This document shows, piece after piece, positions 40,213 through 50,796 of a DNA stretch of 64,000 nt. The stretch's first letter is position 1; each line of letters starts with the position of its first letter. The notes beneath the pieces were generated by a model. It saw only the letters and a program-made list of their open reading frames with translations, searched no databases and was not told where the DNA came from. A program made the position numbers and the translations under genes. The DNA is from Symbiodinium natans (lineage: Eukaryota; Sar; Dinophyceae; Suessiales; Symbiodiniaceae), in assembly GCA_905221605.1 (NCBI GenBank), contig CAJNDS010000387.1, forward strand, positions 89,038-153,037. Reading direction: 5' to 3'.

Positions 40213-41419
40213 TCACTTTGCATGACTCCTCGGCACGTCGGCTACTCTGTATCCGCCTTGGGAGCTCCAGCAGTCTTTGCTAGTTCGTACTTCACGCCCC
40301 TCAGGGCTGCTGAAAGGATTGTTGTGCACAGCTATGTTCGAGTATGTGGAATGCATCCGCCCCTCAGGGCTGCGATAGCGCTGTGCTGGCTGGGCACCCT
40401 ACGACCGCTTCCTACTGGCTCACCTGCACCCGCGACTGCTGCAGTGCCGGCTGGCCCCGATGTTGTGTTGCAGGCTATAGCTGTGCGCTAGCTGAGTTTG
40501 GTGTGATTAAGGCGGGCAAGTGTGATATAGAAGGTCTCACCCGCCTTTTTTTATTTCACAGTCCGGCCTTTTGGACTTCGAGAGGATCGCTTCCTCCAGA
40601 TTGCCAGGTCTCACTACCTGCTATACTGAATCTGCTTTGGCAGAGTACTTAAGGATATTCAGGAGGAAACCTCCTAATCTGATGCAATGAATCAACTTGC
40701 ACGTTCCAAGTAGGATGCCCAAATTGGATGCAGGGAAGCTGAGTTTGCGAAGCCTGACCTGGGACGCCTTGCGCGGCTCCTGGGGCCAGCGCTGCGACAG
40801 GGCAAAATTTCATACCTGGTCGAGAAAATGTGACCCCAACTGACCGAACTTAACCCACCAGGCTGGAGGAGGTCTCAGATAGGTACGAGTACTTTGCGAA
40901 GAGGGAAGCACCTGACCTGGGACACCTTGCACGGCTCTCGGGGCCAGCGCTGCGACAAGGCAGGTTGCATCCGAAAAAGTGACTCTAAGTTGAACCCACC
41001 GTCCTTGAGGAGGCCTCACATGTTCGGGGGGGAATTTTGCTGGGGTCAAAGGAAGTGCGCACAGGGCTCTTACAGATGCTTCAGGTTCAGGGACAAAAAT
41101 GGGTAAGCTTGGCCTTACGCTACAGCAGGCAGATCGGTCTACTGTAAGAAACACTACCGGGGAGGAAGCCTCCGGAGGAAACCTCCGCATGTGAAGGTTC
41201 ATGCAAGAGACTGTACTTTTTAGCACGAGATCATGGCTTTATTGCGCGCAGGGCAGCATTCATGCCGAGTTGCCTTAAGCAACAGCAGGCAGATAGGTCT
41301 TCTTTAAGAAAGAACACTGCTGCGGAGGATGCCTCCGGAGGAAACCTCCGCATGCGTGCTTGGACTTGGCGGGTGCTGACAATTGGGCAAAGGCCTGCCT
41401 CATGGCTGCCTGGCTGAAT
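40212..41419 (-). other. LINE 3' region with tandem repeats and GGAGGAAACCTCC hairpins
   Basis: Two diverged ~148-bp repeats start near 40744 and 40892 (shared phrase GGGGCCAGCGCTGCGACA). Two more ~150-bp-spaced repeats lie at about 41120-41191 and 41270-41355 (shared ACAGCAGGCAGAT and CCTCCGGAGGAAACCTCCGC). The short hairpin GGAGGAAACCTCC appears three times (near 40668, 41172, 41338). An AAGGCGGG/CCCGCCTT inverted repeat lies at 40509-40547. Small plus-strand ORFs here (for example 40222-40491) are not supported. Confidence 0.6.
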
Positions 41420-44400
41420 CTAATCTCTTACATAGAAGGCCAAGTACGATCCTCGGCATATTTGATCCGAGAGGAGCATGGTGCATCTTGGCGGATCACT
41501 ATCATCAGCTAGGTACGCAACTCCATCTCTCCAAAACCCCGCTCGGTAATGTCCAGAGCTCCAGTCTTCGCCGATATGGATAATGAATGCATAGAGGCTA
41601 AAGGACACTGCTTCTGTTGAGGTTCCGTTATCTTGAAACATTGGCATCTCAAGAACTGTGTCCAGCGCTTGTGGGCGGGAAGTTTTGATTTGCTGATCAA
41701 ATCTTTGAATTTGTAAGCAAATGAGTCTTGTATCTGGAAGCAAGGCAAACACACTACCCCTGTTCGTCCATTGTGTTACTGATTGCTGAAGAGTCGAGAG
41801 TCCATCCGGCGGCTCGGGTAGATACAGAATCAAGCCACCTTTTTCCTCAACACTTATGCGTTCCTCCGGTGCTGAGATATGAACTCGCGCCTCCCATTTA
41901 TCTGATGAAAGATCTGGAATACGCTGAGAGATATGCAACAGAAATTGAGATGCATCCTCCTGCCTGGGTCGTAATCGCCATCCTGCTAGCAGCGGACGAA
42001 GATGTCGCAACCTCCGAACATCCGCATGAGAGGATCTGCCATTCAGGGAACCTATTTCCGTTAGGATGGAATTTAAAGAAGGATCTGGGAACAGTCCGTC
42101 TGACAAGAGAGAGATAAGGATATGAACGACCGTGTGTGCATAGCACAGTTGATGCGGATTATGATAAGCTAGACGCCAGGCAGCGTCTTGCATGGAAGCT
42201 GTGGGAGGTGCAGTGGTTGAACGACCCGAGACGCGTGCAGTGTATGTCAGCAAAGAAGCTCGGCTGCTGGAGGAAGCCTCCTGGGAGGAAGCCTCCCTTC
42301 CTCTCACCTGGCTAATTGGAGGATCTGCACTGAAGAGATCTGGCAGTTCCATAGGCTTGGCACAAGCTGCACTCATGGCGTATGTCTGAAGCAGAACCAC
42401 ACATTGCTCTGCATGGCGTACTGGAGCATCTACCACAATGCGACAATACCTACATTCTTCTTTTTTGCGCAGGAGGCGCTTATGTGTTCGCATGTTGGCA
42501 AGAATGGATGCCGAGGATTGTGCCCAGAAAGCGGGATGAGCTTTCTGAATGTGCTGTTTCACTCCTTTGTGGCCAACAATGTATTGCCCACAGAGACTGC
42601 AGTTCGTTAATAGATGCTGAGTGACATGTCTCTTTTTTAGTAGAAGATCAGGATCCTTCTTAAGTTGTTCCTGCACGCTAGACTGATAGATCATAGCTAT
42701 GCTTTCTGAGCTTGTACAGGATTTGGCTCGTTCTTTCAGCTCGTGCAGCTGAGGGCAAATGCCTGACTCCACATGTCTGCGAAGTTGATGCATTGTGCGC
42801 AACTGCCTGTTGCATGCCGCACATTGCGGAAGTCCTTTGCAGCTATGCACAGTGACCTGAAATTTTGGGCCTAGCTGATTCGCACGCTGTCCTCCATGCT
42901 TCACCAGAGTATGTTGCTGAAGACCCTTAGCGCTGGAAAATTTCCGATCGCACAGAGAGCACGGTACCTCCTGGTCTGCCTCGGTCAGGTCCAAATGCAT
43001 GCTCTGAAGCTCCTGTTGCAGCGCAACAATCCTACCTCGAAGTCCCAGATACCACTGTATGTTCTGATCCGGGTTGTACTTCTGACAGGCATCTAGTGCG
43101 TCTTGGTAGTTTTTCATCTGGCTGATCAAAACTGCTTGAGGAGTCTGAACCTTATATTGCTCGAACAGAGTCTTCGTGTCAATATGGCTGTAGTGCTGAT
43201 GTTGCTTAAAGATGGATCTTAGCATCCGCGAGTATTTACTCTGAAGCTTCTGAAGACCTGATGAGGTGATGCCAGTGGCCACAAGCCCATGCAAGAGTGA
43301 GGATTCCACATAGACCCTCCAGATCTCCAACTTCTTTGAAGCCTCCAAGGCCTTAGTGGAGCACAGGATGTGTCGAAGTAGCTCAAACTTGCCTTGAGCT
43401 TGGGCGATCCTATAGTCAACAGTCTGGTCTTTGTAGGATCCATAGCTGAGCTGCACCCCTAGATATGTTAGTTTGTGATGAATCGGAATCTTATGTCCTG
43501 AGGGAAGGACGATGTGCAACTGCTTCTCTTTGCGCATCGTGTGCTTCTTGCGAAAGATGGACTGCTGAGTGCCCTGAACCATTAGCAAGGCTTTGGACTT
43601 CGTTGGATTGACTTCCAGCCCCACGTCCTCAAGAGACTGAAAGAGAGCCTCTATTCTGAGCAGGACTTTCTGAAGTTCAGGAAAGCTCGAGAAGGTTTCC
43701 TGGAGCAGGAAATCGTCTGCAAAGACTGTTAGGATGTCCCTAGCTTGCTTGCTATCTGGGCCCCATTTCTGCTCCATTCTGCTCATGACTAGAAGTGTCA
43801 GCGCAGACCACAATGCCGGGGCTAGCTTGCAACCTTGTTTGATTCCTGAAGAAGTGGGAACTTGAATCTCTAGTCCACTTGTGCCCATGTTGTAGGAGGT
43901 CTCACTGTGTAGTTGAACTACCAGTTCTTTCGTAACAGGGTCTGTTCCCAGGCGATCCAAGGCAGCTAGCAGCTCATGTCTATTAACAGAATCAAAAGCT
44001 TTGCTCAGATCAACCGAAATAGTAAGTGCCCCTGACAGCTGAGCCTGCCTGGCTCCGCGTTGGGACTTGTGCAGGTCCCTGCGATGCACTTGACGGAGCT
44101 GCTGCACGAAATCAAGGTGCTGACATGCTTTCGCGATGGCGTCCCGCACCCCCCTCTGCCTGATGTACGCAAATTGAGGCTGAAGCTGTGAGCTCGCCTG
44201 CAGTGCTGGTGCAATGCGAGTCTTCACTGCGCCTGCTAGCACTTTGCCTGGCACGCTGATGACTCCTATGGGCCTCAGGTTTTTCATGGCGGTGGCTGGC
44301 TTGCCCGGCTTGGGGATCCATGCAATTCGAGGGTCCTTTAGATAAGGGGAAATTTCAGATTGGGACACCTCAGAGTTGATTAGACCTGCTATGTGTTCGT

Positions 44401-46240
44401 GGGCTTCAGGACCTAGACTCTTCCAAGCTGATACTGGGGCTGAGGTGCTGGGGACTGCTTTCCCCACTGGCACTGTCTTGATTTGTGAGGATACCTGCAA
44501 GGCGGTGATCGCTGCTCTGGGCACAGCAGCTACTGAGTGCAAAGGAGAACTTTTGGAGAAGATTTGACTCGAGTATTCGCGCATAGTTTTTAGTGAGGCC
44601 TCCGTATCAAGCGGCTCACCTGCTTGATCCCTTAGGTTGACTCTCTGCACTGGGCGCCACGGAGCAAGTTTCCTGAGAGTATGAGCCAGTTTGTGGGATT
44701 GTTGCCTTTTATCTTCCTGGGCTTGTAGAAGCAACTGCTCTTGCTTCTCTAGCTTTCTTTGTTTTTGCTGTTTTTTGAAAGTCCGCGCCTCCTCCTTGAT
44801 GTCCTCCACAAGCTTCTGGCATTCTGAATTATGCTCGGTTCCAGCCCTCTTGTGCGCCTGGATTTGCCGCACTTTCTTCCAGTATTCCTGATGAATAGGA
44901 CCTGCTACTGGCTGAGACTTGCGTGGAGGAGGATAGTGCTCAGCTGATACACTAACCATCACTTCATCCAGTTCTTGCCAAGACGGTCTCACTTGCATTG
45001 TCCTCACCACTGCTTCCGTCAGACGATGTGAGTATGCCTGCCAGTTGTCATCTTTCCGCCGAAAGCTCGCATCCAGGGCTGTGGCATCAAACGGCCGTGG
45101 CTTGCTGGGTGTAGGACTGTAAGGAGGAATGAACAGAGTGGCTCGCACTGGAAAGTGTTTTGATCCATCTCTGTAGGCAGCCACAGGAAAGTTCTTATCC
45201 GAGTAGGCCTCCTTGGATCTCCTCCGAGCATCGTGCAGTCTGACCAGCAAAAAATCGATCTGAGAGGAATATGTGCCATCACTGTTAGCATACGTACTGC
45301 GATGGCCAGAAGCCCATGTGTTCAGCGCAGTTAGTCCACAGGATTTGCAGAGCGAGGGCAGTGTCTTCACATCCGCATTTGCAAACCGTACTCGATGAGG
45401 CACACTTGGTCCGATATGAGGACGTTCAGTCACCGCATGCGCATTGAAATCCCCAGCCACAATCAAGAAGTCACGTTGTGGGACTCTCTGTATTCGATTT
45501 TCGAGCTGTGTCATCACGTCCTTTCTCCTGCCTCTGTTTTCCGTCTTCGAGAGCTTTGAATCCCAGACGTGCTGGTACAGGTTCAGGAGATGTATTCTGG
45601 ATCTCTGCCACGGGATCATGACGTGCTGCAAATGCCCTGGAACAATGGAAGTGCTGCGAATTTCTGAAAGAGGAGCCAGTGAGCTATGCACCAAGACAAC
45701 CAGGCCAGCCTTGTGTCTGCTTGTTGAGCCACTGGTTAGGACTGACCACGGGCCTGAGCTGTAGACCTGGTCCTGCTGCCAATGCGATTCCTGCAGGAAA
45801 ACGATTTTGATGTTCTTGTACTCTGTTGTTGCCAAAAGGGCCAGAATCTCGTTCCAAACACGACTTGTAATTGAGCCTGCGTTCCAAGTAAGGACTTCCA
45901 TGTCAAATTTGTGATGGATCTGTCTGTTCGGTTGAAAAGAACGCCTCTCCGCTTTCGCAGGAGACGCGAATTGTCCTTCATGAGCTCCTAGAGCCTGAGC
46001 TGTCAGAAGACGGCCTTTGTAAAGTGCTGCTCCCTTCGCCAGGGCAACTTTACAAGCTCTTTGGTAGCTTCGCTTGCCGGTTTTGTTCATGGTTAGCTGA
46101 CTTCGCTGCGCATGCTGCTCAGCTTCATCGGGGGGCGCTACTTCCCGAAACCCTCGATTCTGATCCATGGCTGGACCCTGGGACTTGGGACCCAGGCACC
46201 CAAGAAAGCTCGCTACGGCTACGAGAAATAAAATCCTCAT
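41420..46240 (-). CDS. LINE polyprotein: APE endonuclease, RT, zinc fingers, USP-like protease
   Basis: 1606 residues. Endonuclease (~113-350): TWNAG at 118-122, LQESHW, GDFNAH with D264 and N266, SQIDFLL and SKHFP, the residues that nick target DNA. Reverse transcriptase (~600-930): SVDLSKAFDSV with D750, SGIKQGCKLAP, FADD with D842/D843, then NPTKSKALL and YLGVQL. Zinc fingers follow: CSLCDRKF...H-X4-H near 1093, a C2HC near 1140, another C2H2 near 1214, and a Cys/His module near 1270. Residues ~1355-1603 look like a ubiquitin-specific protease: cysteine box QLCYAHTVVHILISL (Cys1366), QEDASQFLLHI, LICLQIQRFD, histidine box SSGHYRAGFW (His1563), YLADDSD and the terminal YLAFYVRD. The first ~22 residues look like a signal peptide but may precede the true start. 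RT and endonuclease are certain by motif; the USP assignment is by motif order only. Confidence 0.93.
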   Translation of the reverse strand: MRILFLVAVASFLGCLGPKSQGPAMDQNRGFREVAPPDEAEQHAQRSQLTMNKTGKRSYQRACKVALAKGAALYKGRLLTAQALGAHEGQFASPAKAERRSFQPNRQIHHKFDMEVLTWNAGSITSRVWNEILALLATTEYKNIKIVFLQESHWQQDQVYSSGPWSVLTSGSTSRHKAGLVVLVHSSLAPLSEIRSTSIVPGHLQHVMIPWQRSRIHLLNLYQHVWDSKLSKTENRGRRKDVMTQLENRIQRVPQRDFLIVAGDFNAHAVTERPHIGPSVPHRVRFANADVKTLPSLCKSCGLTALNTWASGHRSTYANSDGTYSSQIDFLLVRLHDARRRSKEAYSDKNFPVAAYRDGSKHFPVRATLFIPPYSPTPSKPRPFDATALDASFRRKDDNWQAYSHRLTEAVVRTMQVRPSWQELDEVMVSVSAEHYPPPRKSQPVAGPIHQEYWKKVRQIQAHKRAGTEHNSECQKLVEDIKEEARTFKKQQKQRKLEKQEQLLLQAQEDKRQQSHKLAHTLRKLAPWRPVQRVNLRDQAGEPLDTEASLKTMREYSSQIFSKSSPLHSVAAVPRAAITALQVSSQIKTVPVGKAVPSTSAPVSAWKSLGPEAHEHIAGLINSEVSQSEISPYLKDPRIAWIPKPGKPATAMKNLRPIGVISVPGKVLAGAVKTRIAPALQASSQLQPQFAYIRQRGVRDAIAKACQHLDFVQQLRQVHRRDLHKSQRGARQAQLSGALTISVDLSKAFDSVNRHELLAALDRLGTDPVTKELVVQLHSETSYNMGTSGLEIQVPTSSGIKQGCKLAPALWSALTLLVMSRMEQKWGPDSKQARDILTVFADDFLLQETFSSFPELQKVLLRIEALFQSLEDVGLEVNPTKSKALLMVQGTQQSIFRKKHTMRKEKQLHIVLPSGHKIPIHHKLTYLGVQLSYGSYKDQTVDYRIAQAQGKFELLRHILCSTKALEASKKLEIWRVYVESSLLHGLVATGITSSGLQKLQSKYSRMLRSIFKQHQHYSHIDTKTLFEQYKVQTPQAVLISQMKNYQDALDACQKYNPDQNIQWYLGLRGRIVALQQELQSMHLDLTEADQEVPCSLCDRKFSSAKGLQQHTLVKHGGQRANQLGPKFQVTVHSCKGLPQCAACNRQLRTMHQLRRHVESGICPQLHELKERAKSCTSSESIAMIYQSSVQEQLKKDPDLLLKKRHVTQHLLTNCSLCGQYIVGHKGVKQHIQKAHPAFWAQSSASILANMRTHKRLLRKKEECRYCRIVVDAPVRHAEQCVVLLQTYAMSAACAKPMELPDLFSADPPISQVRGREASSQEASSSSRASLLTYTARVSGRSTTAPPTASMQDAAWRLAYHNPHQLCYAHTVVHILISLLSDGLFPDPSLNSILTEIGSLNGRSSHADVRRLRHLRPLLAGWRLRPRQEDASQFLLHISQRIPDLSSDKWEARVHISAPEERISVEEKGGLILYLPEPPDGLSTLQQSVTQWTNRGSVFALLPDTRLICLQIQRFDQQIKTSRPQALDTVLEMPMFQDNGTSTEAVSFSLYAFIIHIGEDWSSGHYRAGFWRDGVAYLADDSDPPRCTMLLSDQICRGSYLAFYVRD

Positions 46241-46260
46241 CTTGGGCCAGAATCTTACAA

Positions 46261-46300
46261 TAACAACAATAACAACAACAATAACAACAACAACTACTAC
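46261..46300. repeat. (AAC/AAT)n microsatellite at the LINE 5' end
   Basis: Twelve or so triplets reading GTT/ATT on the minus strand, in the same orientation as the (GTT)n at the other end of the LINE. Confidence 0.85.
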
Positions 46301-46839
46301 AAGGAGAGAGTTTTGGGTTTAGGGTTTGGGGGGGAACCCTACACTTCCGAAACTGTTGGACCTTAGGTGCAGTAGCGTTCACCCTCAACCCTAAACTTTA
46401 ACGGCTGACTGGAGTCGGGATGTCACACTTCCAACTTCTTCAGAACTAGGACCACCCGGTAATACCCGTCTTTAGGGCCTAGGGCTGCGGGCCCTGGAAG
46501 GAACCCCCTATTGTAATCCCTATGAAGGACTGTTAGTCTAAGGGCGAAAATCCCTATTAGGGAGTATCACTTCACTCTCCCTAGCTTGGCCGTATTTTTC
46601 CACCCTTGGAATCTCTTTTTCTCTGTTTACAGCTCAAGGTTTAGGATTTAGGGTTTAGGGCTGAGGTTTAAGGTTTGTTGCAAGCTCCAAGAGACTGTTC
46701 AGCACACTACCTTCCCTATCCTTGTCTCTTGGAAAGCTTTAAACCCTAAACCCTAAACCCTAAACCCTAAACCCTAAACCCTAAACCCTAAACCCTAAAC
46801 CCTAAACCCCCCCCCCCCCCCCAACCCTTGTTCGCTCAG

Positions 46840-46929
46840 GAGCGAATTCCGCTGCAGCTGCTGAGGGCACCCTTGGCACCCGGCGTTCGAGTGGAGGCGC
46901 CCCAGGGTTCAAGGAGTTGCTTGGGTTGA
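46840..46929 (+). CDS. candidate mini-exon
   Basis: A CCCTAAA array, C run and TTGTTCGCTCAG form a strong acceptor. The frame encodes ERIPLQLLRAPLAPGVRVEA then PQGSRSCLG and TGA. Confidence 0.3.
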   Translation, partial: ERIPLQLLRAPLAPGVRVEAPQGSRSCLG

Positions 46930-47712
46930 GGGTTTAAGGTTCAGGGTTTGGGGTTTAGGGTTAGGGTTTTGGGTTTGGGGTTTAGGGTTAGGGTTTAGGG
47001 TTTAGGGTTTGGTGTTTCGGGTTTAGGGTTTGGGGTTTAGGGTTTAGGGGGGGGAGTACGGCTCTGGGTGCTTTGGAGACATGGGACAGCGGCCGAAACG
47101 CAAGGTCCTTTGCGGGGGAGGCAAGAAAGAAGCTGAAATCTCCTCAGAGCTGAGGAGCCAGGCCCTTCCCCAAATTATGTGCATTTTTTGGTATTAAATT
47201 TGAGAAGCATAACATGTGAAAAATTATTACCGTTACGAATATTTAATAGTACTAATAAAGTGCATAGTATTGGTAATATTCACCACCATCTACCCGAGCC
47301 CTTGACCCCAAACCTTCGACTCTAAGAGAGGGTTTTTGGTGTTTAGGAGTGTAGGAATTCCCCTACTTGGGATTACGTGTGGCTTGAAGAGGCACGCCGA
47401 TTTTTAAAGTTTAGGGCCTGGGCTTCAGGAACCCCCAAACCCCCAAGAAAAGCGGACACGAGACCCAAGCGCCGATCTGAGGTCTTCTCGGAGTCGCGGC
47501 TTCCCTTGCAAAGAGAAATGGGGGTTTAGGGTTTAGGGTTTAGGGTTTAGGGTTTAGGGTTTAGGGGATCCCTACAATAGACTCCCAAGTTGTAGCAAGG
47601 ACCCCCAAAAAGAGGGTAGTGATTCTGGGGTTTTCTAGGGTTGGGCTTAGGGTGGTTGAGTGTCCGGCTGACGCTGAACACGCTGCAAGAAGCAAGCGGT
47701 AATAGAGGATTA

Positions 47713-47825
47713 CCTACTGGCTCTTAGTAGGGTTTGAGGGAATTCGGTACCAAAAAAACCTATACAACCCTCGAAGGAATTCTCTAAGGTACCTAATCCC
47801 TCATTCCCTACTAAGAGCCAGTAGG
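47713..47825. mobile_element. TIR element, family H
   Basis: 113 bp with perfect 20-bp inverted ends, CCTACTGGCTCTTAGTAGGG at the left. The right flank is telomeric. Confidence 0.8.
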
Positions 47826-47866
47826 GTTTAGGGTTTGCGGTTTAGGGTTCAGGCTTTATGGGTTTT

Positions 47867-48022
47867 CATGGGTTCCCCTACTACCCCCGCTCTACACTAC
47901 CCCCCTAGGTTGCCCCCCAAAAAAAAGGCTATTTAGGGATAATTAAGCCTAATTAAGGTTATGTAAGGGGGGAACCTAGGGGGGGGGGTGTATTTTAGAG
48001 GGGGGTAGTAGGGGAACCCATG
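47867..48022. mobile_element. TIR element, family I
   Basis: 156 bp with perfect 22-bp inverted ends; the left begins CATGGGTTCCCCTACTAC. A degenerate relative lies at 15133-15226. Confidence 0.8.
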
Positions 48023-48539
48023 AGTCTAGGGCTTAGGGTTTAGGGCTAAGGGCTTAGGGCTTAGGGCTTAGGGCTTAGGGTTTAGGGTTTAGGGTTTAGG
48101 GTTTAGGGCTTAGGGCTTAGGGTTTAGGGCTTAGGGCTTAGGGTTTAGGTTTTTTGGCATCAGAGTTGCCCTTTGAGGCTTCAGCGGTGGCTGCCAGCCC
48201 TCGTCTTACGCGAGCCCATGCGCACGGCCGCCCACTTGGCACATGCTCTTTTTCCAACTAGGGTTTAGGGTTTAGGGTTTAGGGTTTAGGGTTTAGGGTT
48301 TAGGGTTTAGGGTTTAGGGTTTAGGGTTTGTTTTTAGTGTTTAGGGTTTTGGGGCGGGAGCAGAGGGTGGGTGCGGTGCGAATTCTGCAGATTCAAAAGC
48401 ATAAGATTCTGCAGCACAAACGCTAGATGGACGTGGAGAGGCAAAGGCAAGACTTCACACCCTCAGCCGCGTCGCCCCTGTTTCTGAGATGCTGCATCCA
48501 CCAGGCATTTGAAAATACAACCCTCCTGCTTCTAAGTAG

Positions 48540-48588
48540 GGAATGAGGGCCCTATACCCGCTAAGGGGTTCTATAGGGCCCTCATTCC
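48540..48588. mobile_element. short TIR element related to family H
   Basis: 49 bp that is nearly all inverted repeat: GGAATGAGGGCCCTATA and TATAGGGCCCTCATTCC are perfect 17-bp arms. Confidence 0.6.
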
Positions 48589-49159
48589 AAACTAACAACC
48601 AGCCAGACAAACCCTGGAAACCCAAGCCTGGCAAACTGGGACGCTGAGGTCACGCATCTTGCCAACTTTCACATCGCGCTGGACCGGAAGGGTTTAGGCG
48701 TTTAGGATTGTGGGTTTAAGGGTTTAGGGTTTAGGTTTTGGGTTTAGGGGTTTAGGGTTTAGGGTTTTAGGGTTTTAGGTTCAGACTTTGAACTTAGGGG
48801 TTTAGGTTCAGGTTTAGGAAATTTGGAAGGGCGAGGGCTTCTATGTTCAGATATCGAACTTCGAAATGGATCTACTTCTGCCCAGAGCCCCAAACGCTAA
48901 ACCCCGAACCCCAAACCCTCTACCAACGGTTCGGGCTGTGAACAAGCACTCCTTGCGATCTGCGCACCCACTGGGCTTCGGATTTGGGTTAGGGTTTAGG
49001 CCTAAGGGTTCTTTGGGGGCCCCACCCTGCGTGATAAAGGAACCTGTTGTCCAACACCCAAACCTCCCACAAGCCCTGAGCCTTCAGAATCTCAACATGG
49101 TTTAGCCGAATGAGGGGCATTGGCGTTTATGGGCTTGAACCCTAAGCCCCAAACCCCAG

Positions 49160-49225
49160 ATGAAACTCTTGCTCTCGAGGACGACCCCGCCCTCGCTTCT
49201 GGGTTGCAATTTCTGGGGTCCCATG
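49160..49225 (+). CDS. candidate mini-exon
   Basis: CCCCAAACCCCAG acceptor; AT/GAA ACT... encodes ETLALEDDPALASGLQFLGS; donor GTGGGG at 49226. Acidic, no family recognised. Confidence 0.3.
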
Positions 49226-49487
49226 GTGGGGAACCCTTTTAGGGTTTAGGGCTTTGTCGTTCCTTTGCAAGGGGGCTTCCAAGTTCTTACTGGATTGAGT
49301 AAGTCACCAATTGCGGAATACGTACCCCTTAAAGTCACCAACATATCTCAATGATGTGTTCTTCTTTGTGGAGCCCCCAAAACTTTAGCTGGAGCGATTC
49401 TCTGTGCCTCCCCCTCACCCTAAACCCAAACCCTAAACCCCAAACCCTAAACCTCAAACCCTAAACCCCAAAACCCCGAACCCCGAG

Positions 49488-49547
49488 GCCGGAGAGCGCA
49501 TGCCGCTCTGGGACATACCCCTGAGCCGGCTCCGGCGCCGATTTGAG
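49488..49547 (+). CDS. candidate mini-exon
   Basis: After CCCTAAA-type repeats and CCCCGAG, phase-0 codons encode AGERMPLWDIPLSRLRRRFE, ending at a GTGGGC donor. The frame stays open beyond the donor (VGAKARAEG). Confidence 0.35.
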
Positions 49548-50796
49548 GTGGGCGCCAAGGCGCGTGCGGAGGGTTTGGGGGAGTGGGTGGTGTAGTGGTT
49601 TAGGGTTTAGGGTTAGGGGGCATTCGGGGGTTTGGGGTTTAGGGTTTGGGCTGTTTGGGGTTTCGGGCATCAGGGCTTTTGCCGGTTTAAGGTTTAATGT
49701 TTGGGCTCTTAGGCATTTAGGGTTTAGGGAATACCTTGGCCCTCCGCATCTTATTTGCTCAAAGACCCTGACAAAACCCAACCCGCACGAGAACCCTTCA
49801 AAAAGGCCCCGAAAGGCCGCCAAAGACCCCAAACGACCAGCACGCTCCCAAAAGCAACAAGAGGCGAAACAGGCTACCAAAAAGTCCCTAAAAGTACCCC
49901 AAAGGTCCCTCCCCCAAAACCGAAGCTTTAGTCCAAAACCCGTGTGCAACAACCTAATCCGAAACCCTAACAAACCCCGAAGCCCTCAAACCTTAAAATC
50001 CTAAACCCTAAACATCCCCAAAACCCTAAACCCTAAAAAACTCAAAAACCCCAAACCCTAAAAGACCCCAAAACCCTAAACCCTAAACCCAAGAAGTTGC
50101 TCTATCAGAAGCTCCGAGGTCCACGTTTACCGTGGCCGCGAAGATGGCCCCCTCCTCAGGTTTTCGGGTTTAGGGTTTAGGGTTTACGGTTTAGGGGTTT
50201 AGGGTTTGGGGTTTAGGGTTTAGGGTTCAGGGTTTAGGGTTTAGGGTTTAGGATTTGGGGTTTAGGATTTAGGGTTTAGGGTTTGGGGTTTTGGGTTTAG
50301 GGTTTAGGGTTTGCTGTGATAGGGCGTAGATGCTGTGAAGGTTAGGTTTTGGAACGAGAGCTTTGTACCCCACGCCGTCCGAGGCGGCAAAGCCACCCAA
50401 ACCTATTCCTTTGAGGGTTTAGGCCTAAACTCAAGGCAACACGTTCGGGGTTGGGTCCGAGAGTCAAAGGAATGGTATGGGGGTCGAGGATCCCAGGCGG
50501 TTTCAGGGCGTCCTGTCAACGGAGGGTCAGGGCGGGTTCCAGAAAAGTTTTAGGGGGGTTTCAGGGAGGTCCCAGTAGGTTTTCCGGGGGATCCCAAGCC
50601 CCAAAATGCCAGCGCCATGCAGGAAGGGGGGGGTTTGGGTACCGGGCCCATCGTGGGTGCGACCGACCCTCGAGCCGCGGGAGGCGGGCGAGCGACCTGG
50701 GTCGGCTTGCACCATCGACCCCCAACATAGGGGGGCGGCCTAGGCCCTGAAGTCCCTTTTTTTTTGGGTGGGGGGGAGCTATGTGATGACTTCTCT

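Larger units (their letters stand above)
40212..46260 (-). mobile_element. APE-type LINE retrotransposon
   Basis: Single long ORF with AP-like endonuclease, reverse transcriptase, zinc fingers and a USP-like domain, followed by a 1.2-kb 3' untranslated region. The 5' flank on the minus strand is GTT/ATT triplets (46261-46300) and the 3' flank is (GTT)~35, so the element sits inside or between GTT microsatellites. Only about 20 bp separate the 5' microsatellite from the ATG, so the 5' untranslated region is tiny or truncated. No frameshift, so it may be young. Confidence 0.9.

Noticed and set aside
39939-40223. Poly-Val and poly-Leu minus-strand ORFs
   Set aside because: Direct translation of the (GTT)n/T/G tract; no coding signal beyond the repeat.
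40508-40555. GGCGGG...CCCGCC stem followed by T7, resembling an intrinsic terminator
   Set aside because: Eukaryotic context inside a LINE 3' region; no pol III gene with A and B boxes was found upstream.
40222-40652. Plus-strand Cys-rich small ORFs next to the LINE tail
   Set aside because: They lie in the LINE 3' region on the opposite strand, with no signal peptide or recognisable domain.
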